Part shown: positions 24,831 through 34,906 of the stretch, piece after piece
How positions within the stretch are numbered: the first letter of the stretch is position 1
Layout: each line of letters starts with the position of its first letter
The notes under the pieces: model-generated
What the model saw: the letters and a program-made list of their open reading frames with translations, nothing else
What the model was told of the DNA's origin: nothing
Database searches by the model: none
Source of the DNA: Mucilaginibacter inviolabilis
GTDB taxonomy: Bacteria; Bacteroidota; Bacteroidia; Sphingobacteriales; Sphingobacteriaceae
Direction of reading: 5' to 3'
NCBI RefSeq assembly: GCF_011089895.1
Contig: NZ_JAANAT010000001.1
Coordinates: 3,658,001 to 3,722,000, forward strand
DNA: 64,000 nt
Program-made: the position numbers and the translations under genes

Positions 24831-27044
24831 TTAATGGGTTGCTACTTTTCGTAAGGCTGCATTCTCAGCATCCATTACGTAGATGGTTCCATTTTTATCC
24901 ACTGCCACAGCGCTTGGACTATTGAATAAAGCTGATGATAATCCGCCATCCTTGAATCCTGCCTGTCCCGAATAATTATTACCACCGGTTAAGGTAGTGA
25001 CATTACGATCAGGAGTCACTATTCTTATAGCATTACTGCCGGAGCGGTCTGCCACAATGAGGTTTTGCGAAGTTGGATCAATAGCCAGCCCTGCAATGTT
25101 ACTGAATGAACCAATACCTGGTCCCCCGTCTCTCAGGTTCTGTCCATAGTTGCCTGCATAAAAACGATAGGGTTCCACACCGGAAGGATTTACCATATGA
25201 ATCGCATTATCATATGCCCCGCCGTAGTATAAATTACCTGCAGCGTCAATTACAAATTTGAAGTTATTTGCCTGCGTAGTCATCACAATCTGCAATCCAT
25301 TCGACTGATATTTGGTAATGACATTATTGCTTTGACCTATATAAAGGGTTCCTTGTGAGTCAAAAGCCAATTGTACCGGGCCCGTTATTGTTTTATAAGT
25401 GCTTACAACTCCAGAAGGCGTGATTTTACGAATAGCATTGTTATTAATATCAGCAACGTACAGATTATCCTGATTATCTATAGTAATACCAATCAAGTAT
25501 TGGAATAACGCTCCTGTGCCGGTACCATCCTGGAATCCGGTATCTCCTGTTGTGCTGCCCGCAAAAACAGAAATAACTCCTGTTGGTGATGCTTCAAGGA
25601 CGTTGTTTCCATTGGTTAAAAACAAATTACCCTTACTATCAATTACCATATTCGATATATTACGATTCAATAAGGTTTTAACTTTTGGACCGCCGGCCAG
25701 CGTTGATACACCCGCATGCGTAAACACCGGACCAGTAGCTGTTAGTCCATTTGCCTTAACCGTAATTGGACCGGTTGTTGTGCCAACAGGTGCCGTTACA
25801 ACTAAGGTGGTTGCCGTTGCACTGGTAACAGTTGCCGCGTTTCCGTTAAAATACACCTGGTTTTGTGATGCAGTGGTATTGAACCCGGTTCCGGTTATGG
25901 TAACCACAGTGCCATCAAGACCATTATCAGGGCTAAGGGAACTTACACCCAAACTTTGCACGGTAAATACCGGACCAGTGGTAACTTGTTGGTTGGTGGT
26001 AATTACAATTTTACCTGTTGTTACATTTGCAGGCGCATTTACTACCAGTTTATTAACAGACGCGCTACTGATTACGGCAGAGATTCCATTAAAGGTTACC
26101 TGATTTTCTGTTAGTACTGTACTGAAATAATTACCATTGATAGTAACCTGTACACCTGCCAAACCACTTGTAGGTGATACCGAAGCAATTAGCGGAGGTG
26201 GTACTACGGTGAATACTGGCCCTGCGGTGCGTTCGCCATTAATGGATACCGATACCGGCCCTGTGCTGACACCGGCCTGTAAGGTAGCTGTAATTGATGT
26301 ACTGCTGGCACTGTTTACAATTGCCGCAACCCCGTTAACAGCTACTACATTTTGCGCTGTTACTGTATTAAATCCTGTTCCGGTTATGGTAACAACAGTA
26401 CCCGGGCCACCAGTAAGCGGACTTATTGCAGAAATAGCCTGATAGGTAAATACAGGTCCCGTGGCTGTTTGCCCGTTCACCTTAACTACCACAGGTCCTG
26501 TACCGGCGTTAGTAGGTACAGCAACTATCAATAAAGTATCGGCAGCACTGGTTACTGTTGATGCTGCGCCGTTAATAGTAACTTGTGCCGGCGCTGTTGT
26601 ACTGCCGAAACCCGCGCCAATGATACGCACATTTGTACCGGTTGGCCCGTTAAAAGGTTCAATAGAATGAATACTCAAAGCTTGAAAGGTATAGGTACCC
26701 GCAGTTGCCGATTTGCCGCTCACACTCACCTGAACCGTACCCGTACTACCACCCTGTGGTGCCTGAACAACTAACTGGCTGGCATTGGCATTCACCACAT
26801 TGGCTTGCTTACCATTAAATGTAACCGTATTATCTGCTGCATTGGTACTAAAGCCGCTACCACTGATAGTAACTAAAGTACCTGCGTTGCCACTGGTGGG
26901 CATCATGGTTAAGGGGCCTGCGCTTCCTAATGGTACGCTGCCATCCTTATTATTGTGGTCTTTTTTGCAGGACACGATCAGGAACAGCAATCCCATGATC
27001 AGCATAAGGCCGCCTGCAAAACTCGTTAATGTTTTCTTTCTCAT
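24831..27044 (-). CDS. IPT/TIG and NHL-repeat lipoprotein
   Basis: This 737-residue lipoprotein (LIVSC, then KK) carries five IPT/TIG immunoglobulin-like repeats at about 40-440. They share the theme GxxGTxVTITGxGF and end in variants of TGPVFT. A beta-propeller of NHL repeats fills about 445-737 (IDSKGNLFLTN, IDNQDNLYVADINNNAIRKI and others). The architecture suits an outer-surface binding protein. It follows the Oar-like receptor gene by 51 bp on the same strand and probably acts with it. Confidence 0.88.
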   Translation of the reverse strand: MRKKTLTSFAGGLMLIMGLLFLIVSCKKDHNNKDGSVPLGSAGPLTMMPTSGNAGTLVTISGSGFSTNAADNTVTFNGKQANVVNANASQLVVQAPQGGSTGTVQVSVSGKSATAGTYTFQALSIHSIEPFNGPTGTNVRIIGAGFGSTTAPAQVTINGAASTVTSAADTLLIVAVPTNAGTGPVVVKVNGQTATGPVFTYQAISAISPLTGGPGTVVTITGTGFNTVTAQNVVAVNGVAAIVNSASSTSITATLQAGVSTGPVSVSINGERTAGPVFTVVPPPLIASVSPTSGLAGVQVTINGNYFSTVLTENQVTFNGISAVISSASVNKLVVNAPANVTTGKIVITTNQQVTTGPVFTVQSLGVSSLSPDNGLDGTVVTITGTGFNTTASQNQVYFNGNAATVTSATATTLVVTAPVGTTTGPITVKANGLTATGPVFTHAGVSTLAGGPKVKTLLNRNISNMVIDSKGNLFLTNGNNVLEASPTGVISVFAGSTTGDTGFQDGTGTGALFQYLIGITIDNQDNLYVADINNNAIRKITPSGVVSTYKTITGPVQLAFDSQGTLYIGQSNNVITKYQSNGLQIVMTTQANNFKFVIDAAGNLYYGGAYDNAIHMVNPSGVEPYRFYAGNYGQNLRDGGPGIGSFSNIAGLAIDPTSQNLIVADRSGSNAIRIVTPDRNVTTLTGGNNYSGQAGFKDGGLSSALFNSPSAVAVDKNGTIYVMDAENAALRKVATH

Positions 27045-27095
27045 TGTTTGATCTTTATAAAATATCGATGACTTTCAACATATTCAGGTCGGCTG

Positions 27096-30000
27096 TTAAA
27101 ATGTATACCTGGCGCCTAACTGTACCTGGTACCTGGAGTTAAAATAATCTACAGAATAGGATTTTCCCGGATCCTGGAATTGATATACCGGGTAATTGCC
27201 CGGATTTTGCCTGGCCGGAAAAGCGGGTGTTAACCCTATACTTGCTGTGGAGTTAAAGGTATTGGGCGAGAAATAACTAATACCCCAATTTTTATTCAGC
27301 AGGTTGGTAAGGTTGATAATATCCGCACTGAAAGTGAGATACTGTTTACCCGATTTTGAAAAATGATACTCTTGCGCAAAATGAAAATCGGCCTGATTGT
27401 TCCAGGGCGTTCTTCCGGTATTCCTTTCGGTAAAATCACCTCTTCTGGAGCTTAGATATTTGTTGCTATTAATATAATTATCAAAGGCATTTGCCTGGCT
27501 GACCGCAGTTATTACTTGTCCGCTACCATTGGTGTAGTCCTGGAAAAAGTTAATTGTTTCGCCCATTTTAGGGATATACAAAAGACTTACCTGCTGGCCC
27601 AGGCCTTGTATGCTGTTGTTCACCAGGCCATAAGTGAAAGGACTGCCACTTTGAGCGCTGAAGAACAGTGAAAAATTACTTATCCATCTCTCATTCCATG
27701 CTTTATGGTAGCCTGCGTTGATCACGATACGGTTGCGGATATCAAAATTGGAATTGGCCAAACCAGGATTGTTTGGGTTAAGCGCCTGGTTCAACTGCCA
27801 GTTTGATTCCAGTGAGTTACGGATTCCGTTGGAAACATCTTTTGATTTCCCATAAGTATATGATGCCGAGAAATTAAAACCCATCGAAAAATTCCTGCTG
27901 ACAGTACCTGTTAAACTATAACGATACCCTTGCGATGTGTTGCTCATCTCATATACGTTGGTAAACGTAGGATCAACAGACCCGGAAAATATAGGCTGCT
28001 GCTTTTTTACATCGTACCCGTAATAAGTAGGGTTATCCTGTACATTGATCTGGCGGAACACCACATCTTGTATGGTTTTGGTCAATATCCCTTCAACGGT
28101 GTATTTAAACTGGTTTTGATCGGTATAATCAACAGCCATATTAATCCTGGCTACCCTTGGCATTTTGAAATGATTGTCCACAACATCTACCTGAGTAGGA
28201 CTTGCATTTTTACCAATGATATTGACTCCATTTTGGCTGATATACTTTCCTATACCATTAGCACCTCCTTGCAGTGGATTACCGGTAAATACCGTATTGT
28301 TGCTGTTTCGGTCGTAAGCGCCATAAGAGTCGCCATTATTATAAAAGGTATAGCCCAGCCATGCAAATGGTATGCGCCCCGTAAATAAGCCGGCGCCGCC
28401 TCTGAATATCAGACTTTGATTGCCCAGCCAGTCGTACCTGAAACCTAAACGTGGTGAAATTTGAAGACTGCTGAAATAGGAGTTTGTAATTCTGTACAAA
28501 GGCGTATACAGATAAGTCGTTCCGAAATAAGGGTCATGATTGGCATTTTGCGATTTAGTGCTGAGTAACTGTTTATCGGGAACATCGGCATAATCCAGCC
28601 TTATCCCCGGTGTAATTTTAAACCTGTCGCTAATCTGGATCTCATCCTGCGCATAAACACTGTACAAATTAATATTAAACTTAGCTACCGGGTTATTCAA
28701 AATATAATCGCGGGTATCATCTGTATAGTTATAACTGCCTCTTACTCTATAGGGTGAGTTGTTCAGATAATCCTGTATACTTAAATAATCTATCCGCCCG
28801 TTCCAGGAGTTAACAAATCCATAATTGATATTGTAAAATTCATTATGGGTACCAAACGTAAAGGTGTGTTTACCCAGGTTCCAGGTAAGATTATCGGTAA
28901 ACTCAATCGTCCGTTGCTTTTGATTAAAAATGGAGGCCTCTCTGTCTGTTCCTAAATAAATAGTAGTTCCAGGTGTTTCTCCTGCAATCTGTACTTGCGG
29001 AATAGATGGGTCAGATGAAGGATTACGATAATCGTGAACAAAGGTAAAACCAGCCACCGCGCTGTTGGATAAGCTATTGCTTATCCTGCTCTTCAACTCG
29101 GCAACCGTAGAGGTTTGATTATTTACCTGTTGATAAGCGATGCTCCCAAAGCGAAAATCCTGTTGATCTCGTTCCAGGTTGATGGCTTTCGAGGTAATCG
29201 TATTATTCCGGATAACCAGTTGGTTATTGTCGTCGATGTTCCAGTCTATCCTGTTAAAAAACTTATTGGAATTTGAGTAAGTATTGTACTGACCTGCAGT
29301 TCCCGGATCAAACCCATAATTTTTAATGGTAGCATTACGGATGTTTTCAGCATCCTGCAGGCTTAATATCCCTGCTGATTCGGCAGTACCGGCAGCCTGA
29401 AGTACGGGATCTGTTCTGCGGGTGATCTCTTCGTTGGTAAAAAAGAATAATTTGTTTTTGATGATCGGAAATCCAACACGAAAACCTGTTTGATAATCAT
29501 GAAAATCGGATGGCAGCTTACCGGCAGTTCCCACACGATCAGGCCCTGTTATTGCGGCATTCCTTCCCAATGCATAAACCGATCCGGTTATTTCATTGGT
29601 TCCACTACGGGTTACCGCGTTGATGCTTCCGCCGGTGAAATTACCGATCTTAACATCAAAAGGAGCAATATAAACCTGCATATCCTGTATGGCATCCAAT
29701 GATACCGGATTGGTACGGGTGCTGCTGCCCGGCATTCCGGACGATCCGGTTTGCCCGCCAATAGATGGACTGAATCCAATTGCATCATTATTGATTGCCC
29801 CGTCAATAGTTACGTTATTATACCTGAAACTGGTTCCGGCAAATGAATTATCCTTGGTGCTTTGTGGTACAAGGCGTGTAATATCCTGTATGCTCCTGGA
29901 TATAGAAGGCATATTGCGGATGGTGCTTTGATTGATGTTTTGACCGGCTCCATAAGTATTGGCTTTGGCTCCCGATCTGGTCGCCTTTACCACTACTTCC

Positions 30001-30353
30001 GAAAGCGCTTTGGTATTATCTGTTAAAACTACGTTCAACAAAAGCGGATCGCCCAGCGTTACAGTTAAGGCATCCTTTACCTGTGTATTCATCCCGATCA
30101 TACTAACAGTAAGCTGATAGGGGCCTCCTATGCGCAACCCGTTCAGGTGATAACGTCCGTCTTTATCACTCACGGTGGCGTACCTGGTACCTGATGGCTG
30201 ATGAACAGCGCTGATAGTTGCGCCGGGTAATGGCTGACCGGCCGCATCTAATACCTTACCTGTTAACCCTCCGCCTGTTTCCTGAGCAGATGCCCACAGC
30301 GGTGTCATGGCTAAGATGACAAGTGTCCAAACTATAATATATAATTTATGCAT
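27096..30353 (-). CDS. Oar-like TonB-dependent receptor
   Basis: This 1085-residue outer-membrane protein has a signal peptide (WASAQ near 24), a carboxypeptidase-regulatory-like domain (GKVLDAAGQPLPGATI) and an Oar-type plug: NINQSTIRNMPSISRSI near 139-155 and NVTIDGAINNDAIGF further on, ending in a beta-barrel. No STN domain is present. The Oar group includes receptors for secreted peptides or proteins. It follows three FAS1 genes by 19 bp and lies 51 bp before the IPT/NHL gene, suggesting one transcription unit. Confidence 0.9.
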   Translation of the reverse strand: MHKLYIIVWTLVILAMTPLWASAQETGGGLTGKVLDAAGQPLPGATISAVHQPSGTRYATVSDKDGRYHLNGLRIGGPYQLTVSMIGMNTQVKDALTVTLGDPLLLNVVLTDNTKALSEVVVKATRSGAKANTYGAGQNINQSTIRNMPSISRSIQDITRLVPQSTKDNSFAGTSFRYNNVTIDGAINNDAIGFSPSIGGQTGSSGMPGSSTRTNPVSLDAIQDMQVYIAPFDVKIGNFTGGSINAVTRSGTNEITGSVYALGRNAAITGPDRVGTAGKLPSDFHDYQTGFRVGFPIIKNKLFFFTNEEITRRTDPVLQAAGTAESAGILSLQDAENIRNATIKNYGFDPGTAGQYNTYSNSNKFFNRIDWNIDDNNQLVIRNNTITSKAINLERDQQDFRFGSIAYQQVNNQTSTVAELKSRISNSLSNSAVAGFTFVHDYRNPSSDPSIPQVQIAGETPGTTIYLGTDREASIFNQKQRTIEFTDNLTWNLGKHTFTFGTHNEFYNINYGFVNSWNGRIDYLSIQDYLNNSPYRVRGSYNYTDDTRDYILNNPVAKFNINLYSVYAQDEIQISDRFKITPGIRLDYADVPDKQLLSTKSQNANHDPYFGTTYLYTPLYRITNSYFSSLQISPRLGFRYDWLGNQSLIFRGGAGLFTGRIPFAWLGYTFYNNGDSYGAYDRNSNNTVFTGNPLQGGANGIGKYISQNGVNIIGKNASPTQVDVVDNHFKMPRVARINMAVDYTDQNQFKYTVEGILTKTIQDVVFRQINVQDNPTYYGYDVKKQQPIFSGSVDPTFTNVYEMSNTSQGYRYSLTGTVSRNFSMGFNFSASYTYGKSKDVSNGIRNSLESNWQLNQALNPNNPGLANSNFDIRNRIVINAGYHKAWNERWISNFSLFFSAQSGSPFTYGLVNNSIQGLGQQVSLLYIPKMGETINFFQDYTNGSGQVITAVSQANAFDNYINSNKYLSSRRGDFTERNTGRTPWNNQADFHFAQEYHFSKSGKQYLTFSADIINLTNLLNKNWGISYFSPNTFNSTASIGLTPAFPARQNPGNYPVYQFQDPGKSYSVDYFNSRYQVQLGARYTF

Positions 30354-30372
30354 TACTAAGTTTTATTGATGG

Positions 30373-31383
30373 TTAAAAGTTAGGTTTGAGTACCCGGTTA
30401 ATAACATGAAGCACCCCGTTGCCCGTTAGTATATTTTGATTGATCAGGGTTACCGGCGATGTATTACCAATCCCTTGCAGGGTAATACCGGTATATTTCA
30501 ATGTATAAGGATCCTGTTGCACATTTACAGTTAAATTATTCCCGTCAAGCATAGCTTGCTTACTGATGTTGGTGGAGTCTGTGGAAAGCACGTAGTCATA
30601 TACAAATTTTCTCCCTGAAAGCATCTGGTACTTCAGCAAAGCGTTGAGGGTTGCCGGGCTGGTATGGTTGATGCTATCTAACGAAGCATAGCCCATCGCT
30701 TTAAAGGCCCCGTTAGTTGGTGCAAACACGGTATATGGCCCAATTGCCTGTAATGTGCTATTTAAATTGGCCCTTACTAAGGCCTGACTGAAAAAAGTAA
30801 GAGAATCGTTGGAAGCAATGGCTTGTGTAAGCAACGGATAAGTAGACGGAGTAAGTACCGCATTAATAACCTGAATTAAGCCGTTTGAACCCGGAAGATT
30901 TTTAGAAACAATCTGAGTTCCGTTAACGGTCAATACGGTATCCTTACCTTTCACCCAACGCGTTACGTACATGCTTAGTCCGTCAATTGTCTTTACCTCC
31001 TGATTAAAAAGGAACGGAAGCGTATTAAAATCATACTTACCGGCAAGTACATGGTAACGTATCACTTGCGTCAATACGGCCTTATTAGCAGCCCTTACGC
31101 TTACCGCAGAACTATAGCCCGCATTATTAAACGAGGGATCATCGGGTGCCAATACCGTTAAGGTCTGGGTGCTGTTTAATTGCGGATAAAGGCCTGTATA
31201 ATTAAGGGCAGCATTAAATAACGACAGGTTAAAATTATCCGTAATGATATTCCCTATCCTGTTATCAAGCCCGGTATTGTTATTATTAACCACTTTATCT
31301 TTTTTACAGGCTTGCAGTAATAATAAGAAGGCACCACTGATGACAACTAAACTGAACAGCCGTTTATATTTAAAATTGATCAT
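30373..31383 (-). CDS. FAS1 lipoprotein with two FAS1 domains
   Basis: This 336-residue lipoprotein (LLLQAC, then KKDK) contains two FAS1 domains at about 45-190 and 195-336. Each shows the motif pair: TLTVLAPDDPSFNNAGY then GLIQVINAVL in the first, and YTVFAPTNGAFKAMGY then GVLHVINRVL in the second. FAS1 pairs form adhesive or ligand-binding modules. It is the third FAS1 gene of the run, 19 bp before the Oar-like receptor gene. Confidence 0.9.
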   Translation of the reverse strand: MINFKYKRLFSLVVISGAFLLLLQACKKDKVVNNNNTGLDNRIGNIITDNFNLSLFNAALNYTGLYPQLNSTQTLTVLAPDDPSFNNAGYSSAVSVRAANKAVLTQVIRYHVLAGKYDFNTLPFLFNQEVKTIDGLSMYVTRWVKGKDTVLTVNGTQIVSKNLPGSNGLIQVINAVLTPSTYPLLTQAIASNDSLTFFSQALVRANLNSTLQAIGPYTVFAPTNGAFKAMGYASLDSINHTSPATLNALLKYQMLSGRKFVYDYVLSTDSTNISKQAMLDGNNLTVNVQQDPYTLKYTGITLQGIGNTSPVTLINQNILTGNGVLHVINRVLKPNF

Positions 31384-31411
31384 GTTTTTTTAATTGAAAT
31401 TTCAGGTTTAA

Positions 31412-32665
31412 TTAAGGTTGCAGTATGCCATCCACTATATGGATCACCCCATTGGTGGCCATAATATCGTGTTGTGTAATATTCACGGGCGGTGAGGTAT
31501 TGGATGTGTGCCGTTTCACCTGAACCTGGTTACCGGTATGTGGAAAATCCAGGTCAACAATAACTGCCGGGTAACCTCCACTCCTTGCCGGGCTTACCAC
31601 ATATCCACTTAAACTTGCGGCATTATACAACAGATCATTATAAAGCCAGGTTGAACCTGTTACCAGCGGCCTGGTCGAAGAACTGTTCCTCCCAAACCCA
31701 TAATTAACATTATAGCAGCTGATCAGCGTATCGATCGGGGAAAGCTCGTTAAAATCTATTTGTCCCGTAGTCCGGTTCTGATAATTTCGAAGATCATCCA
31801 AAGTAACAGCGCTGGTATTTTTGTGATATACACCCGCCAGAAATTTAATGAACACATCATTAGTTGGCGCAAATAAGGTCACATTAGAAAAATTGGGCGA
31901 TAAATATAGGTTGGTGGTATCGCTTTTAATTAAAAATCCAATGTTGGCTATTACCAAACTATCGCTCATCCGGTAAGAAGCCATCAGGTAACTAAACCTT
32001 GGGTCGCTATTCAGGATGGCATAAATATCCTTATCCGGTTTTTGCAAAACCTGGTTAATAGGATAAATAATAGCGTGAAAAGCAGTGATGTTCTTTTGCC
32101 TGGTTTTCACCTGTTTGCCATTGATCCAAAATCCATTATTGGGTGAAACAAATAACGAATAGATATAGGGCGTGCCGGCATTAAATGGAAAGGAAGGAGG
32201 AACTGATTGCGGCGGATTAGCGCTTTGCAATAAAGTGGTAACCTCCGTAGTCCCGTTCAAAGTAGTTAATGTTGAATCAACGTAAGTCCCTAATCCTATA
32301 TGAAACAGCAATAGGCTATCTAATATGGGTTTGCTGGTGCTCTTAATCCGGCTCATTGTATAGCCAGCCGCGGTAAATGCACTGTCTGTGGGCGCGTAAA
32401 TGGTTAATGATGATGGCTTAACAGCCGCTACCAGACTGTCCAGCCCACCCTGTTTCCACGCGGCGTAAAACAAGGTATAAGGTGATTTCTGCAAAGCCGA
32501 ATCAATACTTCCCAGCATCTGACCAGAATATTTGATAGGTTTCCCCACAGGAATTGGCGGCTCCTCATTTTTTTTACAGGATAGCCATAATGCCGAGATG
32601 CAAAGCATCAGCAACAAAGAGCCCATCTTGCTTCTTATCTGATTATATATATGTTGATATTTCAT
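31412..32665 (-). CDS. FAS1 lipoprotein, larger variant
   Basis: This 417-residue lipoprotein (ALWLSC, then KKN) has two FAS1 domains. The first shows LTIYAPTDSAFTAAGY near 86-101. The second, from about 220, shows VTLFAPTNDVFIKFL and ends GVIHIVDGILQP. Both domains are longer than usual, with inserts before the final strands. It lies in the middle of the three-gene FAS1 run with 28-31 bp spacing. Confidence 0.88.
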   Translation of the reverse strand: MKYQHIYNQIRSKMGSLLLMLCISALWLSCKKNEEPPIPVGKPIKYSGQMLGSIDSALQKSPYTLFYAAWKQGGLDSLVAAVKPSSLTIYAPTDSAFTAAGYTMSRIKSTSKPILDSLLLFHIGLGTYVDSTLTTLNGTTEVTTLLQSANPPQSVPPSFPFNAGTPYIYSLFVSPNNGFWINGKQVKTRQKNITAFHAIIYPINQVLQKPDKDIYAILNSDPRFSYLMASYRMSDSLVIANIGFLIKSDTTNLYLSPNFSNVTLFAPTNDVFIKFLAGVYHKNTSAVTLDDLRNYQNRTTGQIDFNELSPIDTLISCYNVNYGFGRNSSSTRPLVTGSTWLYNDLLYNAASLSGYVVSPARSGGYPAVIVDLDFPHTGNQVQVKRHTSNTSPPVNITQHDIMATNGVIHIVDGILQP

Positions 32666-32696
32666 GTTTTTTAATTAAATGAGCATATGATTAGCA

Positions 32697-33704
32697 TTAT
32701 TTGCGTGCATCAGCCGGGAAATACAAGAGATCGGCAATTAAATCAACTATTCCGTTCGTCGTGACAATATCCCGTCCCTTATCGGGGTCGGAGAGACCGA
32801 CACGATAGGTGGTTTGTTGATTTAGAGGCAGCGCAAACTGACCACCGAAAAACTGTGAAATTGAAAGTTGATAATTGCCGTCAGTGACGCTAACCCCATT
32901 ATTCCCGCCAATATTCCAGCCATCACTGAGAAAAATGTGGTGAGGATGCAATACATAAACTTTAAACAGGAAGGGATTATAATTTGCCGCCTGAAGATTA
33001 TTGATGGTATCCAACGTGATCCCATTTTTAATAAAAGCTTCATTAGTTGGCGCTACAATTGTGTATGGCCCTGCCGTTTTGAGACTGTCCCAAAGGTTAA
33101 ATTTCTTGAGCCCTGCTACAAAATAAGAGAGATCCTTATTAGCAGCCAGATAATCCTGAACGGTGATGGGATTGTATTTTAATACATTTTGCAGCACATG
33201 TATGATCCCATTAGAAACGATCACATTGGATTTGGAAACGCTTACTCCGTTAACAGATAAATCAGTACCGCCACCGGCAAGTTGCTTGCTTAAATACAAT
33301 TGCAAACCATCGGCATTGGCATACAGGTTATCCAGAGCCTTGGGCACATCGCTGATAAATAGCTTACGGTTGAGGATATGATATTTTAATTGAAAGCGTA
33401 AACTGTCTGCATTCATTTTATCAAAATCAGCAGCGCTGTGAATTCCCCTTAAATTAAATGCATTATCATCCGGAGCAAAAATGGTAAACGGGCCAGGTCC
33501 ATTTAAACTATCTACCAGGCCAGCTCTTTTAATGGCTGCATAAAAAAGGGTAAACTCATAGTTATTTTTCAAAAAATCGCTGGCGGGCCTGAAGGTCACC
33601 GTAGATGCTGGTGCATCCAGACTTGTTTTCTGGCAGGAAGAGTATCCCAAAGCCGTCAGTAACACGACCGGAATTATAATGAATAGATTGATTAATTTTT
33701 TCAT
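32697..33704 (-). CDS. FAS1 lipoprotein with two FAS1 domains
   Basis: This 335-residue lipoprotein (GYSSC, then QKT) has two FAS1 domains: FTIFAPDDNAFNLRGI near 71-86 with GIIHVLQNVL, and YTIVAPTNEAFIKNGI near 212 with a final GIVDLIADLLYFP. It is the first FAS1 gene after the DUF4397-type genes, 14 bp downstream of the 33719-34903 gene. The three FAS1 proteins differ strongly, so the run is old or selected for diversity. Confidence 0.88.
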   Translation of the reverse strand: MKKLINLFIIIPVVLLTALGYSSCQKTSLDAPASTVTFRPASDFLKNNYEFTLFYAAIKRAGLVDSLNGPGPFTIFAPDDNAFNLRGIHSAADFDKMNADSLRFQLKYHILNRKLFISDVPKALDNLYANADGLQLYLSKQLAGGGTDLSVNGVSVSKSNVIVSNGIIHVLQNVLKYNPITVQDYLAANKDLSYFVAGLKKFNLWDSLKTAGPYTIVAPTNEAFIKNGITLDTINNLQAANYNPFLFKVYVLHPHHIFLSDGWNIGGNNGVSVTDGNYQLSISQFFGGQFALPLNQQTTYRVGLSDPDKGRDIVTTNGIVDLIADLLYFPADARK

Positions 33705-33718
33705 ATCTGTATGTTATA

Positions 33719-34903
33719 TCAATGAATTACCGGTGGGTCATATTTGCGCTGAACGGTCATGAGGTAAGTTTTGCCATTAACAATCTCGATAGTGTTGATG
33801 GTTCCGAATGACCTTGGGTTATATTGACCAGAAGGCGTTGTGACAATTAAATTTGGTGTTTGCCCCTGTGTATAATCATAGCCAAAGCATATAATTCCGG
33901 CGTAATTGGGATAAGAAACCGGATTACTGCCGGGACCTACCCGGTTATTATCATACCCGGGCGCAAAAAGATCAAATACCTGATAGATATTAGTGGATAT
34001 ATGATTTGAGCCTACCGTTGGGAATAAAGGAAAACTGTAATAAGGATGCACATCAGAGGCCGTTGATCGTATCACCCGGGCAAAATAAATACTGTTATAC
34101 CCAACCGCGGCACTATCGGAGGCCGGCGAAGGATATGGGTTGCTACTATTTCCTTTGAGCAGGGAGAGATAAATATTCATAGTATCTTTCACCTCTGGCA
34201 CCTGTTGCCCGGAACCCACATCTATAACACCATAATTCTTTTGCCAATAACCTTTTGATCCTAAGTTGTAGAAATTGACATATACTGATGAATCTGAAAA
34301 TGCCGTATTGGTAAACTGCTCGTTACGCAGATACAGGGATACCTTATTACTATAAGCATCCGCATTTATTGTTTCCATCGTATACACCTGGCCTTCATTC
34401 AAATTAATAGTGGTGTCTACCAATATTTTATTACGATTGGAAGGGTCAAGGCTTAAAAATGCATCCGCGGTTACCGGGCGGCTCACAAACATAATGCGGT
34501 GCTTGCCCGAAGGTATCTGTGCCCAGCTCGACAAATCGATACCATTCAGTATCGGGCCTACCAGAACATTCTCCTGACCCGGATATTCCGGATTGCGAAA
34601 ACCTGAATTTCCGGCATGTGCCGGATAGGCCGGAGCATAACTTGACCGCGTATCTAAATGGTCGCCCATAATAGCAGCACCTGTGATCACTCCTTTGGAG
34701 TCGATAACCGGGTCTATCAGCATTGTTAAAAAGGGAAGCGGAGCATCTTTATTATCCAGCGTTAAAGCATAATTTAAATCATTAAAAACACGCAGATAAG
34801 CCGCTTTATTGATGGTATGGTAGCTGAGTTTCTGACAACCCATTAAGCTATATATGGAGTAGAAACAAATCATCGCTCCGAAAACAAACTTTAATTGCTT
34901 CAT
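33719..34903 (-). CDS. DUF4397-like lipoprotein
   Basis: This 394-residue lipoprotein (SLMGC, then QKLS) begins its mature part with KAAYLRVFNDL, a pattern seen at the start of DUF4397 domains, and has a beta-rich body with HRIMFVSRP and LNEGQVYTMETINAD. The DUF4397 label is tentative for this gene and better for the upstream one. It starts 3 bp after the neighbouring 567-residue gene, so the two are in one operon. No reaction or ligand is known. Confidence 0.6.
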   Translation of the reverse strand: MKQLKFVFGAMICFYSIYSLMGCQKLSYHTINKAAYLRVFNDLNYALTLDNKDAPLPFLTMLIDPVIDSKGVITGAAIMGDHLDTRSSYAPAYPAHAGNSGFRNPEYPGQENVLVGPILNGIDLSSWAQIPSGKHRIMFVSRPVTADAFLSLDPSNRNKILVDTTINLNEGQVYTMETINADAYSNKVSLYLRNEQFTNTAFSDSSVYVNFYNLGSKGYWQKNYGVIDVGSGQQVPEVKDTMNIYLSLLKGNSSNPYPSPASDSAAVGYNSIYFARVIRSTASDVHPYYSFPLFPTVGSNHISTNIYQVFDLFAPGYDNNRVGPGSNPVSYPNYAGIICFGYDYTQGQTPNLIVTTPSGQYNPRSFGTINTIEIVNGKTYLMTVQRKYDPPVIH

Positions 34904-34906
34904 ATT

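Noticed and set aside
25516..27051. Several open frames on the plus strand with repeated Val/Pro-rich sequence
   Set aside because: They are antisense to the five IPT/TIG repeats of the minus-strand gene and share its periodicity; none has a fitting start or a recognisable domain.
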